A program made the translations under genes and the position numbers. The notes under the pieces were generated by a model, which worked only from the letters and a program-made list of their open reading frames with translations, searched no databases and was not told the DNA's origin. This document shows, piece by piece, positions 36,615-45,613 of a stretch of 64,000 nucleotides of DNA. The stretch is from the NCBI RefSeq assembly GCF_002973595.1, contig NZ_PVEO01000006.1, forward strand, positions 1-64,000, read 5' to 3'. This stretch comes from Jejuia pallidilutea (GTDB lineage: Bacteria > Bacteroidota > Bacteroidia > Flavobacteriales > Flavobacteriaceae). Numbering within the stretch: the first letter of the stretch is position 1; each line of letters begins with the position of its first letter.

Positions 36615-36650
36615 AAAAACGCCCGTTACACTAGTTTAACGGGCGTTTTT
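36615..36650. terminator. Bidirectional terminator between wzc and aroB
   Basis: A perfect 14-bp inverted repeat: AAAAACGCCCGTTA (36615-36628) and TAACGGGCGTTTTT (36637-36650), with an 8-nt loop. It has a GC core with an A tract on one side and a T tract on the other, so it can end transcripts from both directions. It marks the end of the main polysaccharide locus. Confidence 0.93.
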
Positions 36651-36668
36651 GTATCATATACTCATTGC

Positions 36669-37736
36669 TTATTCTAGGTAAAATTGAAAGGCTTCTATAA
36701 TAAGAGATTCTTCTACTAAGCAATCAATTTTTGTTTTCCCTATATCTTCTAGTAAAACAAAATTTATATTACCATGTGAGTTCTTTTTATCGTACTTAAG
36801 GAGTTCTAGTATTGGTTTGTAATCACTGTCTTCAAACTCAACTTTACCGTAATACTTTCGCAGTAACGTTTTAATGCTTTGTGTTTTTTGTTGAGGAAAA
36901 CCAACTAATTTTTCAGATATGTAGAGTGCTAGCACCATGCCTATGGCTATAGCTTCACCATGTAATAAATCGGTTTTATGTGTATTGCTTAAAAAATAAG
37001 ATTCTATGGCGTGTCCTAATGTGTGTCCGAAATTTAAGGTTTTTCTCAATCCATTTTCAAACGGGTCTGCATCTACTACAGCTTTTTTTATAAGTACAGA
37101 TTCATAAATTAAAGCATCTAGATCCTTTAATGTTAATTCAGAAAAATTGGTAAATTTATTCCAATAAGTTTCATTGCTTATTAATCCATGTTTTAGCATT
37201 TCAGCTAATCCAGACCGCATTTGTTCCGGTGGTAACGTATCTAAAAACTTAGTATCTATTAACACCATGTCTGGGGTGCTTATAACGCCTATTTGGTTTT
37301 TTAAGGTACCCAAGTCAACTCCTGTTTTTCCACCAACCGATGCATCTACCATGGCTAATAATGAGGTTGGAATGTTAATGTAGGCAATACCTCTTTTAAA
37401 TGTAGACGCTACAAAACCACCCAAATCTGTAACCACACCGCCTCCAATATTTATTAACAAACTCTTTCTGTCGCCATCTAACTCTGACAAAGAATTCCAA
37501 ACGCCAACGCATGTATCTATAGTTTTATGTATTTCTCCAGCTTCAATTTCTATAACCTCAATATTGTTCGCATGTTCTAAATTAGAAAGAAAGTAAGGCA
37601 AACAACACTCGTGGGTATTACTATCAACAAGAATAAATATTTTAGAAAAATTATGCTGTTTTATGTGCTGGTTTATAGCGGGGTAGCCTGCTTTATTAAA
37701 ATGAATAATGCCGTTATTTGCTGTTATGGAATCCAT
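36669..37736 (-). CDS. aroB: 3-dehydroquinate synthase
   Basis: A 355-residue shikimate-pathway enzyme that converts DAHP to 3-dehydroquinate using NAD+ and a divalent metal. Seen motifs: GGGVVTDLGGFVASTFKRG (96-114), TSLLAMVDASVGGKTGVD with the conserved Lys, KNQIG, and the metal-binding region with LNFGHTLGHAIES and LLHGEAIAIGM (His ligands). The length fits the family. It is a core gene, divergent from the proline dehydrogenase gene, and separates the polysaccharide locus from what follows. Confidence 0.95.
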   Translation of the reverse strand: MDSITANNGIIHFNKAGYPAINQHIKQHNFSKIFILVDSNTHECCLPYFLSNLEHANNIEVIEIEAGEIHKTIDTCVGVWNSLSELDGDRKSLLINIGGGVVTDLGGFVASTFKRGIAYINIPTSLLAMVDASVGGKTGVDLGTLKNQIGVISTPDMVLIDTKFLDTLPPEQMRSGLAEMLKHGLISNETYWNKFTNFSELTLKDLDALIYESVLIKKAVVDADPFENGLRKTLNFGHTLGHAIESYFLSNTHKTDLLHGEAIAIGMVLALYISEKLVGFPQQKTQSIKTLLRKYYGKVEFEDSDYKPILELLKYDKKNSHGNINFVLLEDIGKTKIDCLVEESLIIEAFQFYLE

Positions 37737-37785
37737 AAATATATTTGCTTATTTCGAATGCGAAATTAAGGAGATTTTAACAAAA

Positions 37786-37812
37786 TTGGTAGTCTGAGTA
37801 TAATTATATTTG
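37786..37812 (+). promoter_or_regulatory. Promoter of the proline dehydrogenase gene
   Basis: TATATTTG (37805-37812) fits the Bacteroidota -7 box TAnnTTTG, with TTG at 37786-37788 16 bp upstream as a -33 element. A start point near 37819 follows. The GTG at 37812 is inside the -7 box and so would not be in the mRNA, which decides for the ATG at 37827. Confidence 0.6.
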
Positions 37813-37826
37813 TGAAAAATATTGGA

Positions 37827-39002
37827 ATGATTAATAGGAATACCTTTGATGATACTAAGATAGCGTTTAGTCTTAAAAATGATTCTGAACTAGAGCGCGC
37901 TTATTTTTTATTTAAAATGATATCTGTTGAACCTTTGGTGAGAATAGGTAAAGTTGCTACTAATTTTGCCATTAAAGCTAATTTGCCAATAGAAGGTTTA
38001 ATTAGGGCTACTGTTTTCGATCATTTTTGTGGTGGAGTTAACGAGGAAGACTGCCTACCGGTGATTAATAAAATGTATGAAAAAGGAGTAAGTTCTGTTT
38101 TAGATTATTCTGTAGAAGGTAAGGAGAGTGAAAAGGAATTTGATAATGCCTTAAAAACCGTACTAAATATTATAGAATTTGCCAAAGCTTTAGATGCTAT
38201 ACCTATTGCGGTTTTTAAACCCTCAGGTTTTGGTCGTTTTAAATTATATGAAAAGAAAAATAATGGTGTAGATTTAAATGCAGATGAATTGAAAGAATGG
38301 GAGCGGGTAGAGGCAAGATTCGAAGCGGTTTGCAAAAAAGCTAAAGCTTATGATGTAGCAGTTTTAATTGATGCCGAGGAAAGTTGGATACAAGATGCCG
38401 TTGATGCTTTGGTAACCAAGATGATGAAAATTTATAATACTGAAAAACCAATAGTTTTTAATACACTACAAATGTATAGGCACGATAGAATGGCTTTTTT
38501 AAAAAAGGAGCATGCTATGGCTAAAAGAGAAGGCTACTATTTAGGTTACAAGTTAGTAAGAGGCGCCTACATGGAAAAAGAAAACGATAGGGCAAAGGAA
38601 AAAAAGTACGAGTCGCCAATTTGTAAAAGTAAGCAGGCTACCGACGAAAATTTTAATGACGCCTTACAATATATGATTAATCATTTAGACTGCATGTCTA
38701 TTTTTGCAGGTACGCATAATGAGAATAGCTCTTACTTGCTAATGGAGCTAATGGAAGAAAAACATATTTTAAATAACGATCCGCGAATTTGGTTTGGACA
38801 ACTATATGGTATGAGCGATCATATTAGTTTTAATCTATCGCATTTAGGCTATAATGTAGCGAAATATATGCCATTTGGCCCCGTAAAGGATGTTATGCCG
38901 TATTTAATAAGGCGTGCTGAAGAAAACACCTCGGTAGCAGGACAAACAGGAAGGGAACTTGCTTTAATTAAAAAAGAAAAAGAAAGACGTAAAAACGCTT
39001 AA
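37827..39002 (+). CDS. Proline dehydrogenase
   Basis: A 391-residue FAD enzyme of the PRODH family that oxidises proline to pyrroline-5-carboxylate. Core segments include ALDAIPIAVFKPSGFGR, VLIDAEESWIQDAVD, YKLVRGAYMEKEND (substrate/FAD Arg and Lys), FAGTHNENS, and YMPFGPVKDVMPYLIRRAEEN with the conserved Arg pair of the active site. It is a single-function form, without the P5C dehydrogenase domain of PutA. A GTG at 37812 would add five residues but lies in the promoter box. Its stop overlaps the convergent CapD-like gene's stop (TTAA shared). Confidence 0.9.
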   Translation: MINRNTFDDTKIAFSLKNDSELERAYFLFKMISVEPLVRIGKVATNFAIKANLPIEGLIRATVFDHFCGGVNEEDCLPVINKMYEKGVSSVLDYSVEGKESEKEFDNALKTVLNIIEFAKALDAIPIAVFKPSGFGRFKLYEKKNNGVDLNADELKEWERVEARFEAVCKKAKAYDVAVLIDAEESWIQDAVDALVTKMMKIYNTEKPIVFNTLQMYRHDRMAFLKKEHAMAKREGYYLGYKLVRGAYMEKENDRAKEKKYESPICKSKQATDENFNDALQYMINHLDCMSIFAGTHNENSSYLLMELMEEKHILNNDPRIWFGQLYGMSDHISFNLSHLGYNVAKYMPFGPVKDVMPYLIRRAEENTSVAGQTGRELALIKKEKERRKNA

Positions 39003-40066
39003 GTAGTGCACATTTCTAAAAGAATTTCTCTCAAGTCATCAATATGTGTAGAATTATGTACTTTATAAAGTTTTTCTAGATTAGGGCTTAGCGCTTTTTT
39101 GTTTTCTATAAATAATATATCGCTTTCATCAGAAGGTATTAACGTTTCATAATCATTTATAATCGTTTCATGAAGTTTCTCTCCTTGGGACAATTCAGAA
39201 ACTTCAATTTTAGTTGTTGCACTTTTTTTAAAAATAGCAATTAGCGCATTTGCTAGATCTATTATTTTAATGGGTTCTCCCATGTTAAAAGACACTTTAC
39301 TATAGCCAGACATATTTAATTTTGATAATTTTAAAATTAAGCAGTACGCTTTGTCTTTATCTATAAACAGTCGTGTAGCATCTTTGTTGGTAATTGTTAT
39401 TTGCTCGCCTTTATTAAGCTGTTTTATAAATAAAGGAACTACGGAACCATTGGATCCAAATATGTTACCAAACCTAGCCGAAATAAATTTAGTTGGTGTT
39501 GCATGTTTATCCAAACCCAACAAGTAATTTTCTGCAATACATTTAGTCATACCCATTATACCCACTGGGTTTACGGCTTTATCGGTAGAAATGAAAATAA
39601 ACCGTTTTGAATTATAACTTAAGGCTAGTTCAGAGAGTGTTTTTGTGGCAAAAATATTAGTTTTAATGGCTTCAAAAGCATTATTTTCTACTATAGAAAC
39701 GTGTTTACAGGCTGCTGTATGATAAATAAGAGTAGGTCTATATGTTTCAAAAATATGTGTGATACGCGGTTTATCTTTTACATCAGCTATTACAAACGCT
39801 ATATCTTTTGTAGTTTTGGTATCTACATCTTGCTTTAAAAAAAACAGAGGCGTCTCCGCATTATCAATTAAAATGAGTTTTTTAAATTTACAATGTATTA
39901 ATTGATGCGTTAAACCGCTGCCAATAGATCCTGCAGCTCCTGTTATTAGAATTGTTTCTTCTGAAAAATCGTATTGGTTATTTTTATGAACTATTGGACT
40001 ACTAGAATTTAGAAGTCCAGAGTTTTCCAATAATTGTTTTATCCTTTTAAAAATAAGGGCATCCAT
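38999..40066 (-). CDS. Short CapD-like nucleotide-sugar dehydratase/epimerase
   Basis: A 355-residue soluble relative of PglF/CapD. The NAD-binding loop is ITGAAGSIGSG (36-46), and then come VIADVKD, HTAACKHVSIVENNAFEA and the active-site segment STDKAVNPVGIMGMTKCIAE with the Met-x-x-x-Lys form. SQGEKLHETI replaces the usual RPGEKLYEE, so the Arg-Pro before Gly is lost. No N-terminal membrane helices are present. It is followed by a sugar transferase gene upstream (40133-40726), a pair that may start a second glycan. The substrate is probably UDP-GlcNAc or a similar UDP-sugar. Confidence 0.8.
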   Translation of the reverse strand: MDALIFKRIKQLLENSGLLNSSSPIVHKNNQYDFSEETILITGAAGSIGSGLTHQLIHCKFKKLILIDNAETPLFFLKQDVDTKTTKDIAFVIADVKDKPRITHIFETYRPTLIYHTAACKHVSIVENNAFEAIKTNIFATKTLSELALSYNSKRFIFISTDKAVNPVGIMGMTKCIAENYLLGLDKHATPTKFISARFGNIFGSNGSVVPLFIKQLNKGEQITITNKDATRLFIDKDKAYCLILKLSKLNMSGYSKVSFNMGEPIKIIDLANALIAIFKKSATTKIEVSELSQGEKLHETIINDYETLIPSDESDILFIENKKALSPNLEKLYKVHNSTHIDDLREILLEMCTT

Positions 40067-40132
40067 TAAGATAAATTATTATAGTACATGGAAAAGTATT
40101 AATAATACGATATTCCAAGGTCGTTAAAATAA

Positions 40133-40726
40133 TTACTTAGCTACAACCCTATATATTGTTATAAATATTAGTTTTAAATCTAATAGAAAATTTCTTTTTT
40201 TAAGGTAAAGCTTGTTAAAACGAAGTTTATCAGGAATAATGGAATTTATAAAATAATCCTCTGGATCTTTAGCTTTTTTCAACAACTCTACTTCATTTCT
40301 ATATTCTAAGGAGGCAAGCCCAGTTATACCAGGTCTTAGTTTAAAAATCACTAAATCTTCAGGTTTATAAAAGTTTACATAATATCTTAACTCTGGTCTG
40401 GGGCCTACAAAACTCATATCTCCCTTAATAATATTTATAAGTTGTGGAAACTCATCAATTTTATATTTTCTTAAAAAAAATCCAACTTTGGTAACTCTAG
40501 CGTCGTTATCCCCTATAGTTAATAATCCCTTTTTTTGAGATTTAACAAACATGGTTCTAAACTTATAAATTTTAAATGTTTTTTGATGTTGTCCAACACG
40601 TTCCTGGATAAACAAAACAGGACCTTTAGAATCGATTTTAATACTAATTGCAATGAGTAATAGGAGCGGAAAGAGTACAACTAAACCTAGTAATGCAAAA
40701 ACAAAATCGAATACGCGTTTTATCAT
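40133..40726 (-). CDS. Second initiating sugar transferase
   Basis: A 197-residue monotopic phosphoglycosyl transferase (PF02397). N-terminal helix with Phe19-Pro20 as the membrane break; KFRTM (55-59); catalytic dyad Asp91-Glu92 in KIDEFPQL; GDMSFVGPRPELRYYV; LRPGITGLASLEYRNE. ASLEYRNE in place of AQISGRN marks a subgroup different from the PglC at 3249-3863, so the UDP-sugar used is probably different. It overlaps the small protein gene upstream by 4 nt (ATGA) and precedes the CapD-like gene by 66 bp. Confidence 0.85.
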   Translation of the reverse strand: MIKRVFDFVFALLGLVVLFPLLLLIAISIKIDSKGPVLFIQERVGQHQKTFKIYKFRTMFVKSQKKGLLTIGDNDARVTKVGFFLRKYKIDEFPQLINIIKGDMSFVGPRPELRYYVNFYKPEDLVIFKLRPGITGLASLEYRNEVELLKKAKDPEDYFINSIIPDKLRFNKLYLKKRNFLLDLKLIFITIYRVVAK

Positions 40727-41082
40727 TTTTGAAAGGATACATTTAGTATTTTAACAATACTATCACAATTTTCAACAGATATTTCAATGTCTTTTTCGTT
40801 CAGTTTATTCTCAATTATGTAAATGCCGCAAGGTTCTTGCCTTGGAGTGCTTTTAGAAAAGTTTATATCTCCAGATTTTAGCAACGCACTAATATTAGCG
40901 CTGTCTAAAACGTTTAGGATAGTGTTTGAATATTTAAAAGGTTTGGAGTTGATATTTTTTAAAACCCTTGCTTCAGGGCCGTAGGCACAGGACGTTTTTT
41001 TTCCGTTCAAAAAAAAAGCCAAAATAATTAACCCTAGTGAAAATCCGCCTAAGTAGTAGCCTATGCGCTGTATTAGTTTCAT
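40723..41082 (-). CDS. DUF4258-like small membrane-anchored protein
   Basis: A 119-residue protein with an N-terminal membrane helix (about 8-26, GYYLGGFSLGLIILAFFL) followed by GKKTSCAYGPEARVLKNI and a small domain containing EPCGIYIIENKL. The arrangement resembles flavobacterial proteins annotated DUF4258, which I recall only in outline. Two Cys residues (32 and about 85) lie outside the membrane. It lies between ald and the sugar transferase gene, overlapping the latter by 4 nt. No function is known to me. Confidence 0.55.
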   Translation of the reverse strand: MKLIQRIGYYLGGFSLGLIILAFFLNGKKTSCAYGPEARVLKNINSKPFKYSNTILNVLDSANISALLKSGDINFSKSTPRQEPCGIYIIENKLNEKDIEISVENCDSIVKILNVSFQK

Positions 41083-41110
41083 TTAAAATAGTTGCGTTGG
41101 GTATGGCAGA

Positions 41111-42310
41111 TTAAAAAATTAAAAGGTTTATATCGCTGTGTTTTAAATCAAACCATTCACCAACAGATTTGTTTGTTAGAATACCGTGGTAAAAGTACAA
41201 CCCATTTTTTAAACCTTTATCAAATCTTAAAGAATTTTCTATACCACCGTCTTCGGCAATTTTCATTAAATAAGGTGTAAAAATATTGCTTATAGAAATT
41301 GAGGCACTTCTGGAATACCGGGCAGGTATATTGGGCACACAATAATGTATTACCCCATGTTTAACAAATGTTGGTTCTATATGCGATGTTACCTCACTAG
41401 TTTCAAAACAGCCACCCATATCAATACTCACATCAATTACTACAGCACCTTTTTTCATGTTCTGAACCATACTTTCAGTAACCACTATTGGTGCTCTGTT
41501 AATGCCTCTTACGGCGCCAATAACGACATCGCATCGCTTTAAGGCTTTCAGCAGATTTTTAGGTTGAATAGTTGAAGTAAATAACGATCTTCCTAAGTTA
41601 GTTTGAATACGCCTAAGTTTAGAGATAGAATTATCAAACACCTTAATACCAGCACCAAGCCCAATAGCACTTCTTGCAGCATATTCGCCAACAGTACCTG
41701 CACCCAAAATAACAACCTCAATAGGTGGTACGCCACTAATATTGCCTAACATTAAACCAGCACTATCTTTTCCTTTTGATAATAATTCTGATGCTATCAA
41801 TACAGATGCAGTACCAGCAATTTCACTTAACGAGCGAACCGCAGGATAAGTGCCAGCTTCATCTTTTATAAATTCGAATGCTAAGGCAGTAATGCGTTTG
41901 GCAGCTAGCGTTTCAAAATACTTTTTGGTTTGTGTTTTTAGTTGCAAAGCTGAAATTAATATTGCTTGCGGGTTCATAAGTTTTATTTGCTCCAAACTTG
42001 GTGGTTCCACTTTAAGCACCATGGGGCAAGCATATACCTTAGATGTATCGCTAGAAATTTCTGCCCCTGCCTCACTATAATCTTTATCACTAAATCTCGC
42101 CCCTTTACCCGCGCCAGATTCCATTAATACTTTATGGCCATTACTTACTAAAGCAGAGACAGCATCTGGTGTTAAGCATATACGGTTTTCTTGGTAGGTT
42201 GTTTCTTTAGGAACACCTATAAAAAGTTGGCGCTTATGCTTAAAAATTTCTAGTTTTTCTTCTTGGGGAAGTAGTTGTTGCTTTGTAAAGGGCGACAAGG
42301 ATTGCGACAT
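41111..42310 (-). CDS. ald: Alanine dehydrogenase
   Basis: A 399-residue NAD-dependent L-alanine dehydrogenase that interconverts alanine with pyruvate and ammonia. Motifs: VPKETTYQENRICLTPDAV (34-52) with substrate-binding Arg, the NAD fold VVILGAGTVGEYAARSA, and PIVVTESMVQNMKKGAVVID with the following IDMGGCFETSE. It carries about 30 more residues at the N terminus than the 371-residue Bacillus type. A similar extension is usual in this group as far as I recall. It is a core metabolic gene preceding the small DUF4258-like gene. Confidence 0.87.
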   Translation of the reverse strand: MSQSLSPFTKQQLLPQEEKLEIFKHKRQLFIGVPKETTYQENRICLTPDAVSALVSNGHKVLMESGAGKGARFSDKDYSEAGAEISSDTSKVYACPMVLKVEPPSLEQIKLMNPQAILISALQLKTQTKKYFETLAAKRITALAFEFIKDEAGTYPAVRSLSEIAGTASVLIASELLSKGKDSAGLMLGNISGVPPIEVVILGAGTVGEYAARSAIGLGAGIKVFDNSISKLRRIQTNLGRSLFTSTIQPKNLLKALKRCDVVIGAVRGINRAPIVVTESMVQNMKKGAVVIDVSIDMGGCFETSEVTSHIEPTFVKHGVIHYCVPNIPARYSRSASISISNIFTPYLMKIAEDGGIENSLRFDKGLKNGLYFYHGILTNKSVGEWFDLKHSDINLLIF

Positions 42311-42471
42311 GGTTAATAGTATTTAATAAAATTGAAATTACAAATATTTTTGGGTTTACAAATGTTTTGAATACTAATTATTTATCAATCTAAAATATGA
42401 GTAGTTGGCTTGTAAGAAATTATTTTAAACACAATACGGTATTCGCATATCATTTTTTAATTTAATTATCA

Positions 42472-42479
42472 TAGTTTTG
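42472..42479 (+). promoter_or_regulatory. Promoter -7 box of the TonB-type receptor gene
   Basis: TAGTTTTG fits TAnnTTTG. A start point near 42486 lies downstream of the TTG at 42482, so the receptor must begin at the ATG at 42497. I see no clear -33 TTG. Confidence 0.45.
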
Positions 42480-42496
42480 TATTGTACATATTGCTT

Positions 42497-44923
42497 ATGC
42501 CTACAAAGTTTATATCTCTTTTTTTATTGCTATTATCTTTTTTAGGATTCTCTCAAACCTATACGGTTGAAGGGATTGTAAAAGACCAAGCGTATACCCC
42601 CATAGCCTATGCTAATATTATCTTGGAGGATGCTGAAAATGAGAATTTATTATTAGGCACCACTACAGACGAACAAGGTTTTTTTAAGTTTAATGATCTA
42701 AAACCTAAAGTTTATAATTTGACAATAAGTTTTTTGGGGTTCGAAAAATTTTCAACCAAAATAAACTTACTCGGTAATGTAAATTTAAAAACGGTAATTC
42801 TAGAAGAGCAAAAAGAAACGCTTGATGCTGTTGTAGTATCAGCAAAACGCCCTACAGTAAAGCGTTTAGTAGACCGTCTTGTTTTTAATGTTGAAAATTC
42901 TACACTTTCTAATAGTAATGTGTTAGATGTGCTTAAGCATACACCGGGTGTTATTGTAAGAGATGGCTCTATTTCTGTAAAAAACACACCTCCTGTGGTT
43001 TATATTAACGACAGAAGGGTGCATCTGTCGGCTGATGAAGTACAGCAATTATTAGAAGGAACTCCCGCTAATAATATAAAATCTATAGAGGTTATTACAA
43101 ATCCGCCTGCTAAGTACGATGCCGAAGGTGGTGCGGTTCTTAATATAAAAACTAGTAAAAACATTATTGCAGGCTACCATGGGAGTGTTTTTGGTAGTTA
43201 TAACCAAGGATTTCAATTTCCTAAGTACGCCTTAGGTACCAGTCATTTTTTTAAATCACAAAAATTGACTGCCTATATAAACTATAACATAAGTCCACGA
43301 AAGGATTTTAGAAATAATTTAGAGGACATTAATTTTATTGAAAATAACAACACAGTATCTAGTTGGGAGACAGATTATAATAGGGATAGAGAGTCTGCCA
43401 ACCAAAATATAACGGGTACCATAAACTACGATTTTAACGATAAAAACAGCTTAAACTTTTCTGCAAACACTTTAATAGCACCAAGAGCGAATTCTATAAC
43501 CAGTGTGAATAGTTTAACCGAAGTTTTTGGAGCTAGTAAAGTATTAGATTCTTCGTTTAGAACATTGAATAATTTGGTTTCAGAAAAATTTAACCTTGCG
43601 TTTTCGCTAGGATATATTCATAAATTTGAAAGAGAAGATGAGCAAATTTCAATAGATTTACATCATACTAGTTATGATTTTTCTGAATTTCAGAATGTAG
43701 ATACAGACTATTTTTTACCACAAGCATCTTCGTCTTTTAGAGAAAATAGGTTTCAAACATTTTCCAATCAGAATATTCAACTAACCACAGGGCAAATAGA
43801 TTATGTCCTACCATCTGATAATGGTTCTGTGTTTGAAGCTGGTATAAAGGCCGTTAGTATAAATTCAGATAACGTTTTAGACCAATTTTTATTTAATAAT
43901 GGTAATAGGGAAGAAGATATAAACAATTCTGATATTTTTATTTACGATGAAAAAAATTATGCAGGATATGTAAGTTATGAAAAAGACTGGGAACAATGGA
44001 GTTTAAAGGCAGGCTTAAGAGTAGAGCGGACTGAAACCAAAGGGGAGTCGTTATTATCTAATTCAATAAATACCAATAATTACACGAATTTATTTCCTTC
44101 GTTTTATGTGTTGAATAGACTAAAAAATGATGACGAAATATATCTTAGTTACAATAAACGTATCTATAGACCAAGGTATAGAGAGTTAAATCCTTTTAAA
44201 TATTACTTAAATGATAATGCCTATATAACAGGAGACCCAGGTTTACTGCCCGAAATAGATGATAGTTTTATTTTAGGATACACTATAAATAGTACCTATA
44301 CTTTTGAACTCTATTATCGTTATGAAAAAAATCCAACCTTAGAGCTACCTATTCAAGATAACGAAAACAGATTGCTTAAAAATATATTTACCAATATAGA
44401 CCATAACGAATCTTATGGCTTAGATTTTACAACATATACAGGTATTACCAAGAGCTGGAATCTTTATGTGTTATCGTCTTTGTTTTATTATGAAAACAAC
44501 TTTTTTGCAGTTGGTACAAATAATGAACTTGTAAGTAATGAAAGATGGTCTGTATATGCAAACGTTATAAATTATTTTAGTTTCCTAGAGGATAATAGTT
44601 TAACCGCCGATATTGGTGTAGACTATATTAGTTCTTTATTTTTAGGCCCAAGTGAAATAAGCGGAAGGTTAGGGGTAGATATTAATGTAAACAAAACATT
44701 TTGGAATAATAGAGCCTCGTTAAACATAGGTGTAAGAGACCTATTTAACACAAGAAATTTTACACAAACCACAAAATACTTAAACCAAGATTGGTTTGTT
44801 GATAGCAATATGGAAAACAGGCTATTAGTAGTTGGGTTTAATTATAAATTTGGCAACTACAGGCTTAATGTTAAGAAAGACGATATAGACCTAATTGAGC
44901 GCGATAGATTAGAAAAAGAATAA
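42497..44923 (+). CDS. TonB-dependent receptor, outer-membrane beta-barrel family
   Basis: An 808-residue outer-membrane protein. A signal peptide (1-20, ending GFSQ) leads to a carboxypeptidase-regulatory-like domain (EGIVKDQAYTPIAYANIIL, about 24-110), a plug domain (KHTPGVIVRDGSISVKN; VVYINDRRVHLS) and a long barrel (about 220-800) of the PF14905 type with many Tyr/Asn-rich strands. The final strand ends FNYKFGN, followed by an acidic tail. It probably takes up a ligand with TonB-ExbBD energy. No SusD partner lies beside it, so glycan uptake is not supported. The start ATG is decided by the upstream promoter box. Confidence 0.85.
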   Translation: MPTKFISLFLLLLSFLGFSQTYTVEGIVKDQAYTPIAYANIILEDAENENLLLGTTTDEQGFFKFNDLKPKVYNLTISFLGFEKFSTKINLLGNVNLKTVILEEQKETLDAVVVSAKRPTVKRLVDRLVFNVENSTLSNSNVLDVLKHTPGVIVRDGSISVKNTPPVVYINDRRVHLSADEVQQLLEGTPANNIKSIEVITNPPAKYDAEGGAVLNIKTSKNIIAGYHGSVFGSYNQGFQFPKYALGTSHFFKSQKLTAYINYNISPRKDFRNNLEDINFIENNNTVSSWETDYNRDRESANQNITGTINYDFNDKNSLNFSANTLIAPRANSITSVNSLTEVFGASKVLDSSFRTLNNLVSEKFNLAFSLGYIHKFEREDEQISIDLHHTSYDFSEFQNVDTDYFLPQASSSFRENRFQTFSNQNIQLTTGQIDYVLPSDNGSVFEAGIKAVSINSDNVLDQFLFNNGNREEDINNSDIFIYDEKNYAGYVSYEKDWEQWSLKAGLRVERTETKGESLLSNSINTNNYTNLFPSFYVLNRLKNDDEIYLSYNKRIYRPRYRELNPFKYYLNDNAYITGDPGLLPEIDDSFILGYTINSTYTFELYYRYEKNPTLELPIQDNENRLLKNIFTNIDHNESYGLDFTTYTGITKSWNLYVLSSLFYYENNFFAVGTNNELVSNERWSVYANVINYFSFLEDNSLTADIGVDYISSLFLGPSEISGRLGVDINVNKTFWNNRASLNIGVRDLFNTRNFTQTTKYLNQDWFVDSNMENRLLVVGFNYKFGNYRLNVKKDDIDLIERDRLEKE

Positions 44924-44951
44924 TGATTTGTACATTATAATTTAGTATGCT

Positions 44952-45497
44952 CTAAAAATATTGCTTAATTTTTTCCCAGAAGTTTTTTGGGGATATTTTA
45001 AATTCCGCTTCAAGTTCCTCAAGCGATTTAGAAGCTTCATTTATTTTATTAAAAATTCTAGCTCTTATCAAATATATAGAAGGTACAATAATAGCCATGA
45101 TTGGAATCATATAATAAAAATGCATTTCATCAAATACTCCAGCTCCATCATTATATATAGATATTATTTGATAAATATACATAAAAATTGGAACTATTAA
45201 TGCATGGTACCACCAATGTCTATTGGTGAAAAACCAAATTAGTAATAACATCAGAGGTACAGCTTTACCAGTAAAAATCCACATAGCATAATTAGCTGAT
45301 TCCCAATCCCCACTATCATAAGAAAATAAAAAAGTGTTCCAAACTCTTTCGTTTGGAACACTCTGGTATAAATTGAATAGGAAAGGAGTAACAGCTAACA
45401 ATGTAGCTATAATACTACCTAATACTAAACTTTTTTTACTAACCTTTGGTTGGGATTTTACCAAGTTTTCTTTCAATTTTTGCTGTCTGTTCTTCAT
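44952..45497 (-). CDS. Conserved four-helix membrane protein of unknown function
   Basis: A 181-residue protein from the ATG at 45497 (the TTG at 45506 gives three more residues). Four hydrophobic helices are visible: near 28-46, 78-92, 95-115 and 130-150. WWYHALIVPIFMYIYQ and DEMHFYYMIPIMAII are notable for aromatic and His residues. The N terminus is very basic, and the C terminus has a charged segment (KSLEELEAEF). I cannot assign a family. The start overlaps the end of a small secreted-peptide gene by 59 bp in another frame, so the two are probably on one transcript and translationally coupled. Confidence 0.65.
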   Translation of the reverse strand: MKNRQQKLKENLVKSQPKVSKKSLVLGSIIATLLAVTPFLFNLYQSVPNERVWNTFLFSYDSGDWESANYAMWIFTGKAVPLMLLLIWFFTNRHWWYHALIVPIFMYIYQIISIYNDGAGVFDEMHFYYMIPIMAIIVPSIYLIRARIFNKINEASKSLEELEAEFKISPKNFWEKIKQYF

Positions 45498-45582
45498 TTT
45501 GATCAAATGAGTTAGCTGTATTAGCTAAAAACAACATACCTCCGAAAATTGCTGCTGCAATTACATACTTTTTAATTTTCAT
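45439..45582 (-). CDS. Small secreted peptide, 47 residues
   Basis: A short reading frame, ATG at 45582 to TAG at 45439. The protein starts with MKIKKYVIAAAIFGG and continues FLANTANS, a clear signal-peptide pattern with AxS-like cleavage near residue 24. A charged mature part of about 23 residues, rich in Glu, Lys and Gln and ending KIPTKG, follows. A TAnnTTTG box on the same strand at 45614-45621 is well placed for it, and an AAAG stretch precedes the ATG. The last 59 bp overlap the membrane-protein gene in another frame. The length and the overlap make it easy for annotation to miss. The function is unknown. Confidence 0.6.
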   Translation of the reverse strand: MKIKKYVIAAAIFGGMLFLANTANSFDQNEEQTAKIERKLGKIPTKG

Positions 45583-45613
45583 TTCTTTAAGGGATTTAAT
45601 TAATTAATTATCC

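Noticed and set aside
42482-42496. TTG start at 42482 for the TonB-type receptor
   Set aside because: It lies only 3 bp from a -7 promoter box and upstream of the expected transcript start. The ATG at 42497 gives a regular signal peptide.
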